A stretch of 64,000 bases of DNA from Lysinibacillus sp. PLM2 (GCA_023168345.1 AP025689.1:236001-300000); one strand, 5' to 3'. Numbered from the stretch's first letter, positions 51,385-58,023 are shown. Numbers and translations are program-made. Notes: a model not told the origin generated them from the letters alone.

Positions 51385-51615
51385 ATGGTAAATAATTTAT
51401 TGGTTAAAGCTGTCGAAGAAACGAATAATTTAATGACTGGAGAAGTATTTCTAGTCAAAGACTTATTCAAGGGGTATGAATGGAATAGGTTAGAAAGAAA
51501 CGACAGACTTAGATTAGGAGTACTATTTTTAAACGAGGTTCAATCAAAGGAAGATTTAAAAATAGAAATATTAGATAAGTCGTCTTCTAATCAACAAAAG
51601 TATAAAAAATTGTAA
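51385..51615 (+). CDS. DUF1413-domain protein, 76 aa
   Basis: GEVFLVKDLFKGYEWNRLER then NDRLRLGVLFLNEV, the DUF1413 pattern. The C-terminus is Lys-rich. AAAGGGGGAT before ATG. It has a private promoter and operator, so it can be expressed in the lysogen. Function unknown; it sits next to a toxin-antitoxin pair in a cargo zone. Confidence 0.75.
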   Translation: MVNNLLVKAVEETNNLMTGEVFLVKDLFKGYEWNRLERNDRLRLGVLFLNEVQSKEDLKIEILDKSSSNQQKYKKL

Positions 51616-51749
51616 ATTAAGATATTGTTGAATCATCACTAAGCAAGAGTCTCAAAGTGTGCAGTAAATATAAGTTATTATGAAAGTAAATTATTATTAT
51701 TCCGATTTCCCTAAACGCCGTAATAGTTGGTCTAATTAACTAAATATGG

Positions 51750-51779
51750 TTGCATAAACGCATCATAATTTGCTAATAT
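51750..51779 (+). promoter_or_regulatory. Promoter of Panacea operon
   Basis: TTGCAT (51750-51755), 18 bp, TAATAT (51774-51779), 24 bp before the antitoxin ATG. Confidence 0.55.
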
Positions 51780-51802
51780 ATGGACAAAGAGGGGGAATAA
51801 CT

Positions 51803-52315
51803 ATGGTAAAGGCAAAAGTTTTAGCTAATTATTTAGTCAAAGCTTATGAACAATTTACTGATAGTTCTTTTGAAAATAGTGAACTAAGATTGCATAAACT
51901 ATTGTATTTTGCCCAAAGAGAATCGTTAGCAATATTTGGTGAACCAATTATTGATGAATCGTTTGAGGGCTGGGTACATGGACCAGTCATACCTGAATTA
52001 AGATCCTTTTTCAACGAGGACTATCAAGATTTTGATGTTGACTCACACTTAGGCGAAAAAGAAAAGTATGTTATTGCAAATATTTTAGAGCAGTACGCAA
52101 AATATGCACCATGGACTTTAAGAAATATGACACATGACGAAACTTCGTGGAAACGTAGTCGAGTTGGATTGAGCGAAACAGAGGCAGGAAATGTAGAGAT
52201 TCCGATTGATGATATTAAATTAGATGCAGCAAATGTTAGAATATATGACCATGTCTGGGGTATGTACTTAGATGAGTTCGAAGACGAGCCAGAGTACACG
52301 ATATGTAATAACTAA
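51803..52315 (+). CDS. Panacea-domain (SocA/GepA-like) antitoxin
   Basis: 170 aa. MVKAKVLANYLVKAYEQFTD, then LRLHKLLYFAQRESLAIFGE and FEGWVHGPVIPELRSFF: the Panacea (formerly DUF4065) signature. Panacea domains neutralise diverse toxins in prophage-borne toxin-antitoxin systems. GAGGGGG precedes the ATG at 51803, preferred over an ATG 33 bp upstream. The next gene overlaps by 44 bp and is the likely toxin. Confidence 0.85.
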   Translation: MVKAKVLANYLVKAYEQFTDSSFENSELRLHKLLYFAQRESLAIFGEPIIDESFEGWVHGPVIPELRSFFNEDYQDFDVDSHLGEKEKYVIANILEQYAKYAPWTLRNMTHDETSWKRSRVGLSETEAGNVEIPIDDIKLDAANVRIYDHVWGMYLDEFEDEPEYTICNN

Positions 52316-52706
52316 TGCACAAGAATTAATCGGAAAGTTATGTGACTCACGTTTTGCCTATTATGATCATCGTGCTCAAGAGTATAAATATAAATTAAGG
52401 CCCGTTTTGATTGTTGGTGTAGAAAGGGATAAGCTTCCTTGTGATATTACCGTTTTCCCTGTTTCAAAAATAAGTAGACAGGAAAATATTGATAAGGAAT
52501 TTGATTACCCTCTAACACAACAAAAACATAAATCTTTGAACTTAAAATATGATCCGTCTTATGTAAGAGTTCATAAAGTAACAACAATTCATACAAATGA
52601 TTTATCGTTTGACTATACAAATTGTAATTTAAACGATAATTATCCTGATACAATGTCAGAAATACTTAATAAATATAAAGAATTTTCATCCAAAATTACA
52701 AGTTGA
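52272..52706 (+). CDS. MazF/PemK-like putative toxin of Panacea pair
   Basis: 144 aa. The middle YKLRPVLIVGVERDKLPCDI, then TVFPVSKISRQ and KYDPSYVRVHKVTTIHT, resembles the MazF/PemK SH3-like barrel (RPVLIV and a later V-R-x-x-K). Catalytic residues are not certain. The first 12 residues overlap the antitoxin gene; no later ATG, GTG or TTG is in frame before the conserved part, so the overlap looks real. An RNA-cleaving toxin is inferred from context and resemblance. Confidence 0.6.
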   Translation: MSSKTSQSTRYVITNAQELIGKLCDSRFAYYDHRAQEYKYKLRPVLIVGVERDKLPCDITVFPVSKISRQENIDKEFDYPLTQQKHKSLNLKYDPSYVRVHKVTTIHTNDLSFDYTNCNLNDNYPDTMSEILNKYKEFSSKITS

Positions 52707-52717
52707 TAAATTTATTT

Positions 52718-52750
52718 AGCACTCTCAATAATAGGGAGTGCTTTTTATAT
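52718..52750 (+). terminator. Terminator after toxin gene
   Basis: AGCACTC and GAGTGCT pair, followed by TTTTTATATTT; isolates the cargo from the lysis cassette. Confidence 0.85.
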
Positions 52751-52813
52751 TTCAACGAGATCCAGAAACGCACTGTGCCGAGCAGTGTTATTTTTATCGG
52801 GTAGGTGAGGGCT

Positions 52814-53095
52814 GTGGCAGAAAACATTAACACATGGTTAGCAATTATAGTTTCGGTGATTGCTATTTTAGGAGGGTTATTCGGCGGTCTAACTTTTATT
52901 TGGAAAGCGAGTGGCAATCTAAATATCGTATTAACAAATTTAAATAACGGTATCGCAAGATTAAACGAGCATCTAACTAGAGTTGAAGAACGAGCGGATA
53001 AAACTGATGAAACATTAGAAGAACATGACGAACGTCTAGATGATCATGAAACAAGAATTAAAATAATTGAAAAATGGAAGGATGGGGAACTATGA
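52814..53095 (+). CDS. xhlA: XhlA-like membrane protein of lysis cassette
   Basis: About 93 aa. One N-terminal membrane helix (NTWLAIIVSVIAILGGLFGG) and a C-terminal coiled coil (RVEERADKTDETLEEHDERL). This layout is XhlA/hemolysin-like, which aids holin-driven lysis. GTG at 52814 with TAGGTGAGG upstream; another GTG three codons earlier is possible. Confidence 0.78.
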   Translation: MAENINTWLAIIVSVIAILGGLFGGLTFIWKASGNLNIVLTNLNNGIARLNEHLTRVEERADKTDETLEEHDERLDDHETRIKIIEKWKDGEL

Positions 53096-53376
53096 AAATT
53101 AATTGGAAAGTACGTTTTTCAAAAGAAAATTTAACATTTTGGTTGCGATTTTTAGGGGCATTACTAATTCCGATTCTAGCTTATTTCGGTTGGAATTTTG
53201 AGGATTTGAACAACTGGGAGATGGTAGGTAAACTACTTGTCAACTTTGTATCAAATCCTTTTTTAATTGGTTTGACAATTATTAATGCAATTAATTTAAT
53301 TCCGGACCCAACCACAAAAGGACTTTCAGACAGCGAGCAAGCTTTGACATATCAAAAACCAAAAGGTGATAAATAA
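53092..53376 (+). CDS. Holin, phi LC3 family
   Basis: 94 aa. KINWKVRFSKENLTFWLRFL opening is the phi-LC3 holin start. Two membrane segments follow (LGALLIPILAYFGW and VGKLLVNFVSNPFLIGLTII). The C-terminus has DPTTKGLSDS. ATG overlaps the previous TGA. It forms membrane lesions that release the amidase. Confidence 0.92.
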   Translation: MKINWKVRFSKENLTFWLRFLGALLIPILAYFGWNFEDLNNWEMVGKLLVNFVSNPFLIGLTIINAINLIPDPTTKGLSDSEQALTYQKPKGDK

Positions 53377-54203
53377 TGACTTATCTAATAGCGCTTGATG
53401 ACGGACACGGGATGGAAACGGCAGGAAAACGGACTCCATACATTAAATCCCTTGGCCGTCAAATAAAAGAAAATGAATTTAATAGAGCTGTCATTAAATT
53501 TCTAGATGAAAATTTAAAACGTTGCGGTTTTAGAACACTGTTAGTAGCCCCGACTGATGCTGATACACCGCTTACAACACGAGTAGCGCTAGCAAATAAA
53601 GCTAAAGCTGATTTCTATTTATCAATTCATTACGATGCTTTAGATGCCAAATTTGATGGACCAGGTAAAGATCCTGAAGGGTTTACTGTTTTTGTATATC
53701 TCAACAATGTAAATAAGAGTTCGGGTCAATTTGCTAAGTTAGCTGTAAAACACTTATCAGCTGGAACTAAACAGCAAAACCGTGGCGTTAAAGAAGCAAA
53801 CTTCCAAGTTTTAAGGGAAACAAATATGCCTGCAGCATTAGTTGAATGTGGATTCATGGACAATGAACGTGAAGCATTATTAATGATAAATGAATCGTTC
53901 CAACGAGAGGTGGCATTAGAGCTTGCTAAAGCCTTATGTGAACATTTTGGAATCAAGTTTATAGATGCAGAAAATACAGTGAAAAAGGGTGATGAAGATA
54001 TGGATTTTTACAGCCCCACAATGCGAGAAAAATTCGAAATGCGCACAGCTTCTCCTGCCACTAAAAAATTACTTATCGAAAAAGCTGTTGTGGAATTGGG
54101 ATATCAGAAGTCGTGGATTGTCAATCATGAAAAAGGCTTGCTTAAAGATGGCGACTATGCAGCGATTGCATATGAGTTAGCTATACATCTGTTAAAGAAA
54201 TGA
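53376..54203 (+). CDS. Endolysin: N-acetylmuramoyl-L-alanine amidase
   Basis: 275 aa. Amidase_3 catalytic domain (1-190) with Zn ligands in DDGHGMET, KENEFNRAV, SIHYDA and the catalytic VECGFMDN. A linker leads to a C-terminal domain from about residue 209 (MDFYSPTMREKFEMRTASPA) that probably binds the wall. GGGTGATGAAGAT lies before the in-frame ATG at 54000, which could yield a separate 67-aa binding domain. Start overlaps the holin stop. Confidence 0.93.
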   Translation: MTYLIALDDGHGMETAGKRTPYIKSLGRQIKENEFNRAVIKFLDENLKRCGFRTLLVAPTDADTPLTTRVALANKAKADFYLSIHYDALDAKFDGPGKDPEGFTVFVYLNNVNKSSGQFAKLAVKHLSAGTKQQNRGVKEANFQVLRETNMPAALVECGFMDNEREALLMINESFQREVALELAKALCEHFGIKFIDAENTVKKGDEDMDFYSPTMREKFEMRTASPATKKLLIEKAVVELGYQKSWIVNHEKGLLKDGDYAAIAYELAIHLLKK

Positions 54204-54206
54204 TAC

Positions 54207-54320
54207 TTGAAATTTTATACAAATTTATTAAAATATTTAATTGAGTGGCTTAATTCACTCAACAACTTTAATTACTTAGTCAAGCCAGGACAATTATATT
54301 TTTGTCCTGGTCCTTATTTA
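54207..54320 (+). ncRNA. Candidate small RNA unit 1
   Basis: Promoter TTGAAA (54207-54212), 16 bp, TAAAAT (54229-54234). Expected transcript from about 54241 starts with a TTGAGTG/CACTCAA hairpin and ends at the terminator CCAGGACA/TGTCCTGG (54285-54310) followed by TCCTTATTT. About 75 nt; no ORF. Confidence 0.5.
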
Positions 54321-54322
54321 GG

Positions 54323-54417
54323 TTGAAAATTTTTCAAAAATTGATAAAATGAATTTAGGCAACGGAAATTAAAAGATACTTCAAAAAATGAGACCAGGGA
54401 TACTGGTCTTTTTTATT
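54323..54417 (+). ncRNA. Candidate small RNA unit 2
   Basis: Promoter TTGAAA (54323-54328), 16 bp, TAAAAT (54345-54350). Transcript from about 54357 (GGCAACGGAAATTAAAAG) to the terminator AGACCAG/CTGGTCT (54391-54409) plus TTTTTTATTT. About 60 nt. Shares sequence and layout with unit 4. A 10-codon frame (MRPGILVFFI) crosses the terminator. Confidence 0.55.
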
Positions 54418-54451
54418 TGATTTCAGCTTTTGCAATGTATTTGTCAAGAAG

Positions 54452-54673
54452 TCATTTCTCAATGTAATTTAGCATCGGTTTCCATCTTATAGTTGCACAA
54501 TTAACTAACTGTTGTAGTTCTTCATTAGTTACTGTGCTAAGTAAATTCACCTTATTGATTAACTTTGGTTCATATCTATTTTTTAGTAATAAAATAACAA
54601 ATAATTCTTGAAACTTTTCCCAAATATATTTAATATATTTATAGGGTATAAATAACTGATGAATATTGGCTAC
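54452..54673 (-). pseudogene. Start-less ORF remnant, minus strand
   Basis: An open frame of 73 codons ending at TGA (complement of 54452-54454) reads protein-like (IKYIWEKFQELFVILLL, then NKVNLLSTVTNEELQQLVNC) but has no ATG, GTG or TTG start. The upstream part lies under unit 3. Probably the 3' remnant of a lost cargo gene. Confidence 0.35.
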
Positions 54674-54722
54674 TCAGTAGCACTTGTAATGTCAGGACTT
54701 TATTGACCTGACTCTTTTTTAT
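54608..54722 (+). ncRNA. Candidate small RNA unit 3
   Basis: Promoter TTGAAA (54608-54613), 17 bp, TAATAT (54631-54636). Transcript from about 54643 has GCTACT/AGTAGC and ends at GTCAGG/CCTGAC (54691-54712) with TCTTTTTT. It contains a 15-codon frame MNIGYSVALVMSGLY, hydrophobic, with no clear ribosome site. Confidence 0.5.
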
Positions 54723-54725
54723 ATA

Positions 54726-54815
54726 TTGAAAAATCATATAAAAGAAGTAAAATGAAATTAACAGGCAATGTAGATTAGAAGAGACCAGGGCAATTAAGCC
54801 TTGGTCTTTTTTTAT
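54726..54815 (+). ncRNA. Candidate small RNA unit 4
   Basis: Promoter TTGAAA (54726-54731), 16 bp, TAAAAT (54748-54753). Transcript from about 54760 (AGGCAATGTAGATTAGAAG) to the strong terminator AGACCAGGGC/GCCTTGGTCT (54782-54807) plus TTTTTTT. About 50 nt; related to unit 2. Confidence 0.55.
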
Positions 54816-54887
54816 TTTAGTATGGCTACTGTACATTATCCCTTTAATACATAACCATATGATAGTTATTGTAAGGGGGTGAAACTC

Positions 54888-54995
54888 ATGTCAAGTTATG
54901 AATGCGGAAGCCAAGGCAACAGTAACAGTTTTGTGTTAATCGTAGTATTGTTCATCCTATTAATTATTGTTGGAGCTTCTTTTTTAAGTTATTAA
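54888..54995 (+). CDS. YjcZ-like small membrane peptide, 35 aa
   Basis: MSSYECGSQGNSNSFVLIVV followed by LFILLIIVGASF. The SFVLIVVLFILLIIVGA helix is the YjcZ/sporulation-peptide signature of Bacillales. AAGGGGGTG before ATG. A strong terminator follows. Host copies are made during sporulation; carriage on a phage is unusual but not unique. Confidence 0.82.
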   Translation: MSSYECGSQGNSNSFVLIVVLFILLIIVGASFLSY

Positions 54996-55034
54996 TAACC
55001 TCTACGTAATACCTGATCCACCTACCTTCCTTTT

Positions 55035-55065
55035 AATCCTTCCAATTAAGGAAGGATTTTTTTAT
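55035..55065 (+). terminator. Terminator after YjcZ-like gene
   Basis: AATCCTTCC and GGAAGGATT pair around AATTAA, followed by TTTTTTA. Confidence 0.88.
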
Positions 55066-55118
55066 TGCTAAAACAAGAACAACTGTTCTATAATCGGTTT
55101 AAAAAGGAACGAATGTTC
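55065..55118 (+). promoter_or_regulatory. SOS-regulated promoter with two LexA boxes
   Basis: TTGCTA (55065-55070), 18 bp, TATAAT (55089-55094). LexA/DinR-type boxes GAACAACTGTTC (55077-55088, between -35 and -10) and GAACGAATGTTC (55107-55118) both match GAAC-N4-GTTC. Confidence 0.85.
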
Positions 55119-55135
55119 GTAAAAGGAGTGGGAAC

Positions 55136-55357
55136 ATGAAAGAACAGTTATTGAAAATGCTTGAACGTAATCAGCTAGTAGATATGATGTATTTTGCGAA
55201 GAGTGGAGAGATATCGAAGCGTCGAATTAAAGTAATAAGTGTATCTGAAAGTACATTTAAAGCCTATTGTTTTACCAAACATGCAAGTCGAACATTTTCA
55301 ATCGATAATGTTCTTTCAATGTTTCCGGTCGTTTATAGAAAGAGAGAGGTAATATGA
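55136..55357 (+). CDS. Small WYL-like protein of SOS operon
   Basis: 73 aa. SGEISKRRIKVISVSESTFK, then AYCFTKHASRTFSIDNVLSM resembles a WYL-domain strand pattern (KRxIKVxxV ... RxFxIDNI). It precedes a YolD gene, the usual pairing in Bacillales mobile elements. GGAGTGGG before ATG; stop overlaps yolD-like start. Confidence 0.7.
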   Translation: MKEQLLKMLERNQLVDMMYFAKSGEISKRRIKVISVSESTFKAYCFTKHASRTFSIDNVLSMFPVVYRKREVI

Positions 55358-55683
55358 TTCGAGATCGTGGAAACAAAAAATGGACAGCGATGATGTTAAC
55401 GGAGCACATAGGAGAGCTTCGTGATTGGTATGAGAGTGACAAAGACGTTCCAGAGCCAAATTACGATGAGGTGAGTTTGAATTCACTTGCAGACGATTTA
55501 AATATTGCTTATCAAGCAAAATCAAATGTCGGAATTACTTATTGGAAAAATAAACGGTCAGAAGTACATGAAGGGGAAATCGTGGAGTTGTTGTCAAACG
55601 AGCAATCGATAAGACTAAAATCCAATGACTGCATATTTAAATTAAAATTAAAACACATTATCAAAGTTGATATTTACGATTAA
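55354..55683 (+). CDS. YolD-like protein
   Basis: 109 aa. MIRDRGNKKWTAMMLTEHIG opening is the YolD signature; the second half is a small beta domain (SNVGITYWKNKRSEVHEGEI). YolD genes normally pair with a UvrX/DinB-type polymerase; none is present here. Controlled by the upstream LexA boxes, so likely DNA-damage induced. Confidence 0.88.
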   Translation: MIRDRGNKKWTAMMLTEHIGELRDWYESDKDVPEPNYDEVSLNSLADDLNIAYQAKSNVGITYWKNKRSEVHEGEIVELLSNEQSIRLKSNDCIFKLKLKHIIKVDIYD

Positions 55684-55960
55684 TAAAAGCCACGATGTTA
55701 TTGGATTTACAGTGGTTGGTGCTTATTTAGCACTTGTTGCCGCAAGTAACAAACATGTGCAAACAGTAGCAAAAGTTTCTGCAAAAACAGTTATAAACAG
55801 TTTTATGTTAGCGGAAAAAGCTTACAAGAATTATTTGGATAAAAGCGATGAGGAAACCGAGGAGCTCATGAATGAAATAAAACGTAAAGTTAACTACGTA
55901 AAAGTAAAACCAAAAGACAAAGTTATTGAGAAACCGGGCAAATACGAATTTGTGTTATAA
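55667..55960 (+). CDS. Hypothetical protein after YolD
   Basis: 97 aa if started at TTG 55667, inside the YolD gene; no clear ribosome site, so coupling is assumed. VIGFTVVGAYLALVAASNKH is a possible membrane segment; the rest is charged and helical. It stands where uvrX would be expected but shows no polymerase motif. Confidence 0.55.
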   Translation: MIFTINKSHDVIGFTVVGAYLALVAASNKHVQTVAKVSAKTVINSFMLAEKAYKNYLDKSDEETEELMNEIKRKVNYVKVKPKDKVIEKPGKYEFVL

Positions 55961-55964
55961 AAAT

Positions 55965-55995
55965 AAAACCAGGTCTAATGGGACCTGGTTTTATA
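55965..55995. terminator. Bidirectional terminator
   Basis: AAAACCAGGTC and GACCTGGTTTT pair around TAATGG, between convergent genes. Core ACCAGG is shared with other hairpins from 54391 on. Confidence 0.88.
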
Positions 55996-56000
55996 ATTCA

Positions 56001-56744
56001 CTATTCAATAGAAATCGTCCAATTCCCATCTGCGGTAATATCAAACCCGTAAATATCGGTTTTTTCGATCTTCTGAATTTGTGAACCGCTGTATGACCCT
56101 ATATTAGTGACAAGCAAACGTTTATTTCCTTGAACTACAAAAGCGCCTTCACCATCGTGAGTTAATTTAAATACAGCAGCTCCTTCGTTTAATTTCATAA
56201 ATATCACGTCGTCACCATTACCTTCTGCATAACCATCAGAAATTACTTCCTCAGGTATTTCTTGTGACATTTGTATAGTCCAATTCCCATCAGCCTTAAC
56301 ATTAAAAAGATATTCACCTTTATCTACAAATAAAAGTTTCTTTCCATTGTAATTACCAATTTGAGTTAACACAAGATCTTTTGGATTTGCTTCGGAATCA
56401 TAAAGTGTGAGTACAAATGCTCCTTTGCCATCGTGAGTTGCGTCAACAATTACAAAGCCACTGTTCAATGTAAAAGTTTTCGTTGCAGTGTCACCGGTTC
56501 CTGATAGGGGTTCTAACTTGGCAGGATATTCTTCCTCATTTTCAAGCTCTTCTACTTCTGCGGTAACACTTTCAGTCTCTTCACTTATTACATTATTGTT
56601 TTCGTTTAAAGTGTCTATTTTATTTGATTCAACAGCTTCCATATTGCCATTTATAATTGCACCAACAACACATAAAATAAAAAACACTATTATAACTACG
56701 TTAAACCACCGTCGAGTATAAAAAGGCTTCTTTTTATTATTCAT
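56001..56744 (-). CDS. Membrane-anchored surface protein with two repeats
   Basis: 247 aa. An N-terminal membrane helix (RWFNVVIIVFFILCVVGAII) and an acidic linker precede two related beta domains of about 65 residues, each with a HDGxGAFV opening and an ADGNWTI ending (about 110-175 and 190-247). The layout is of an extracellular lipoprotein-like moron, probably expressed by the lysogen from its own promoter. Superinfection exclusion or host-surface change is a guess. GGGAG before ATG. Confidence 0.75.
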   Translation of the reverse strand: MNNKKKPFYTRRWFNVVIIVFFILCVVGAIINGNMEAVESNKIDTLNENNNVISEETESVTAEVEELENEEEYPAKLEPLSGTGDTATKTFTLNSGFVIVDATHDGKGAFVLTLYDSEANPKDLVLTQIGNYNGKKLLFVDKGEYLFNVKADGNWTIQMSQEIPEEVISDGYAEGNGDDVIFMKLNEGAAVFKLTHDGEGAFVVQGNKRLLVTNIGSYSGSQIQKIEKTDIYGFDITADGNWTISIE

Positions 56745-56834
56745 ACTTTATTTCTCCCTTCATAATATTCTTGAAACCATTATCTTTAGTTTATCACTTC
56801 GAAAGGATAGTCTGATACGCTTTTGAAAAGAACA

Positions 56835-56868
56835 AAAAACCAGGTCTATTACAGTCCTGGTTTTTCTC
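56835..56868. terminator. Hairpin terminator near right prophage end
   Basis: AAAAACCAGG and CCTGGTTTTT pair around TCTATTACAGT. Last member of the ACCAGG hairpin series. Confidence 0.8.
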
Positions 56869-56894
56869 TACAAATTTAAGTTGGTAAAACGTAA

Positions 56895-56912
56895 GCACCT
56901 TGCCCGGTAAAA
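56895..56912. repeat. GCACCTTGCCCGGTAAAA, inverted copy 3 of end motif
   Basis: Matches the reverse complement of 9441-9457 with one inserted T. It lies close to the right arm-type sites. Confidence 0.5.
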
Positions 56913-56925
56913 GTAAAAAATTAGT

Positions 56926-56976
56926 GGTACCCCAGTGAACCCCAACGTTTTTGTGCCAGTACCCCAAATTACCCCC
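56926..56976. promoter_or_regulatory. Candidate integrase arm-type sites, right end
   Basis: GTACCCCA at 56927 and 56959, with ACCCC at 56939 and 56971. The same 8-mer is at 8214 near int. About 120-165 bp inside the proposed attR core. Confidence 0.5.
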
Positions 56977-57091
56977 GTTTAAATCTCTTTATATCTACTT
57001 TTAAATAACGTAAGCTTAAGCAAGAACTTACAATCGGTTCAAGGTATATTCTTATTTTCATCGTAATTAAATACAAGAAAATACACAAGAA

Positions 57092-57104
57092 TCTTAAGAA
57101 ATTC
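57092..57104 (+). other. Candidate attR core (13-bp direct repeat)
   Basis: TCTTAAGAAATTC, same orientation as 8139-8151. It lies in the promoter region of the two-component operon, 78 bp before its start codon. Confidence 0.55.
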
Positions 57105-57181
57105 TTCATAATTACAATAACCGAAAATTAAGATTCAAACTTTAATATAGATTTATAAGAAAAAGTAGTGAGGTGAGACGG

Positions 57182-57877
57182 GTGGAGAAGTTAACTGTAC
57201 TTGTAACGGACGATGACAAGGACATCCGTGATGGAATTGAGATTTACTTAAAAAATGATGGGTACAATGTTTTAAAGGCAGCCGATGGAGTAGAAGCACT
57301 CAAACAATTAGAACAAAATGAAGTCCATTTAATTATTTTAGATATTATGATGCCGAACATGGATGGAATTACAGCAACATTTAAAATTCGAGCAGAGCGG
57401 AACATACCTATTATCATGCTTAGTGCAAAGGCAGAGGATACGGATAAAATTCACGGCTTGTCTGTAGGTGCAGATGATTATATTACAAAGCCCTTCCATC
57501 CTCTTGAATTGTTAGCTAGGGTGAAATCGCAGCTAAGGCGGTATGTAGAGCTTGGTACATTTAATGGACAAACTTCGACAACTATTGATGTAAATGGATT
57601 ATCCCTAGACACTGAAGCTAAAGAAGTAAAACTAGATGGTGAACCGGTTAAATTAACACCTATTGAGTATAAGATTACGGAGTTGCTTTTAAAGAACGCA
57701 GGTCGTGTATTTTCAATCAATGAAATTTATGAGCTCGTTTGGAATGAAGAAGCCTATAATGCTGAAAATGTAGTAGCGGTGCATATTCGAAAAATTCGAG
57801 AAAAAATTGAAGCAGACCCCAAAAACCCTCGATATCTAAAGGTTGTGTGGGGAATTGGCTATAAAATTGAAAAATAA
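57182..57877 (+). CDS. OmpR-family response regulator (VanR-like)
   Basis: About 231 aa. Receiver domain with acidic pocket TDDDKD, phospho-acceptor Asp54 (LIILDIMMP) and Lys103 (YITKPFH); a C-terminal winged helix from about 135 (LTPIEYKITELLLKNAGRVF, then VHIRKIREKIE). GTG at 57182 has GAGGTGAG upstream; a GTG three codons earlier overlaps that site. First gene of an operon with a small membrane peptide and a sensor kinase; its promoter region touches attR. Confidence 0.93.
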   Translation: MEKLTVLVTDDDKDIRDGIEIYLKNDGYNVLKAADGVEALKQLEQNEVHLIILDIMMPNMDGITATFKIRAERNIPIIMLSAKAEDTDKIHGLSVGADDYITKPFHPLELLARVKSQLRRYVELGTFNGQTSTTIDVNGLSLDTEAKEVKLDGEPVKLTPIEYKITELLLKNAGRVFSINEIYELVWNEEAYNAENVVAVHIRKIREKIEADPKNPRYLKVVWGIGYKIEK

Positions 57878-58010
57878 GATTAGAAATTCAATTCCGCTGC
57901 TTTCGTTGGTCATATCGATTAGTGCGCTAATTTTTATCAGCATTTACACATTCCATTTCGTAAATGAACGTTTCAAAATAGCATTACAAATGCTAAGTAA
58001 ATTATTTTGA
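57867..58010 (+). CDS. Small membrane peptide between regulator and kinase, 47 aa
   Basis: TTG start inside the regulator 3' end (11-bp overlap). MKNKIRNSIPLLSLVISISA then LIFISIYTFHFV, one membrane helix. It ends 13 bp before the kinase ATG, with GAGGAGG in the gap. It may be a kinase partner; it could instead be the remnant of a truncated kinase start. Confidence 0.5.
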   Translation: MKNKIRNSIPLLSLVISISALIFISIYTFHFVNERFKIALQMLSKLF

Positions 58011-58023
58011 GGAGGAAGAACAA

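Larger units (their letters stand above)
8139..57104. mobile_element. PBSX-like contractile-tailed prophage
   Basis: The segment runs from an integrase on the left through lysogeny, recombination, replication, packaging, head, contractile tail, lysis and cargo genes. It is bounded by a 13-bp direct repeat TCTTAAGAAATTC (8139-8151 and 57092-57104). Inside each end lie clustered GTACCCC sites, as expected for integrase arm binding. Length is about 49 kb. The tail operon order (XkdH/I/J, YqzN/YkzM, K, M, N, O, P, Q, R, S, T, U) is that of PBSX and skin. No essential structural module appears missing; one small early gene carries a stop codon. The exact ends rest on the short repeat and remain inference. 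Confidence 0.85.

Noticed and set aside
54639-54836. A 65-codon minus-strand ORF
   Set aside because: It runs through two terminators of the small-RNA units in antisense and has no ribosome site.
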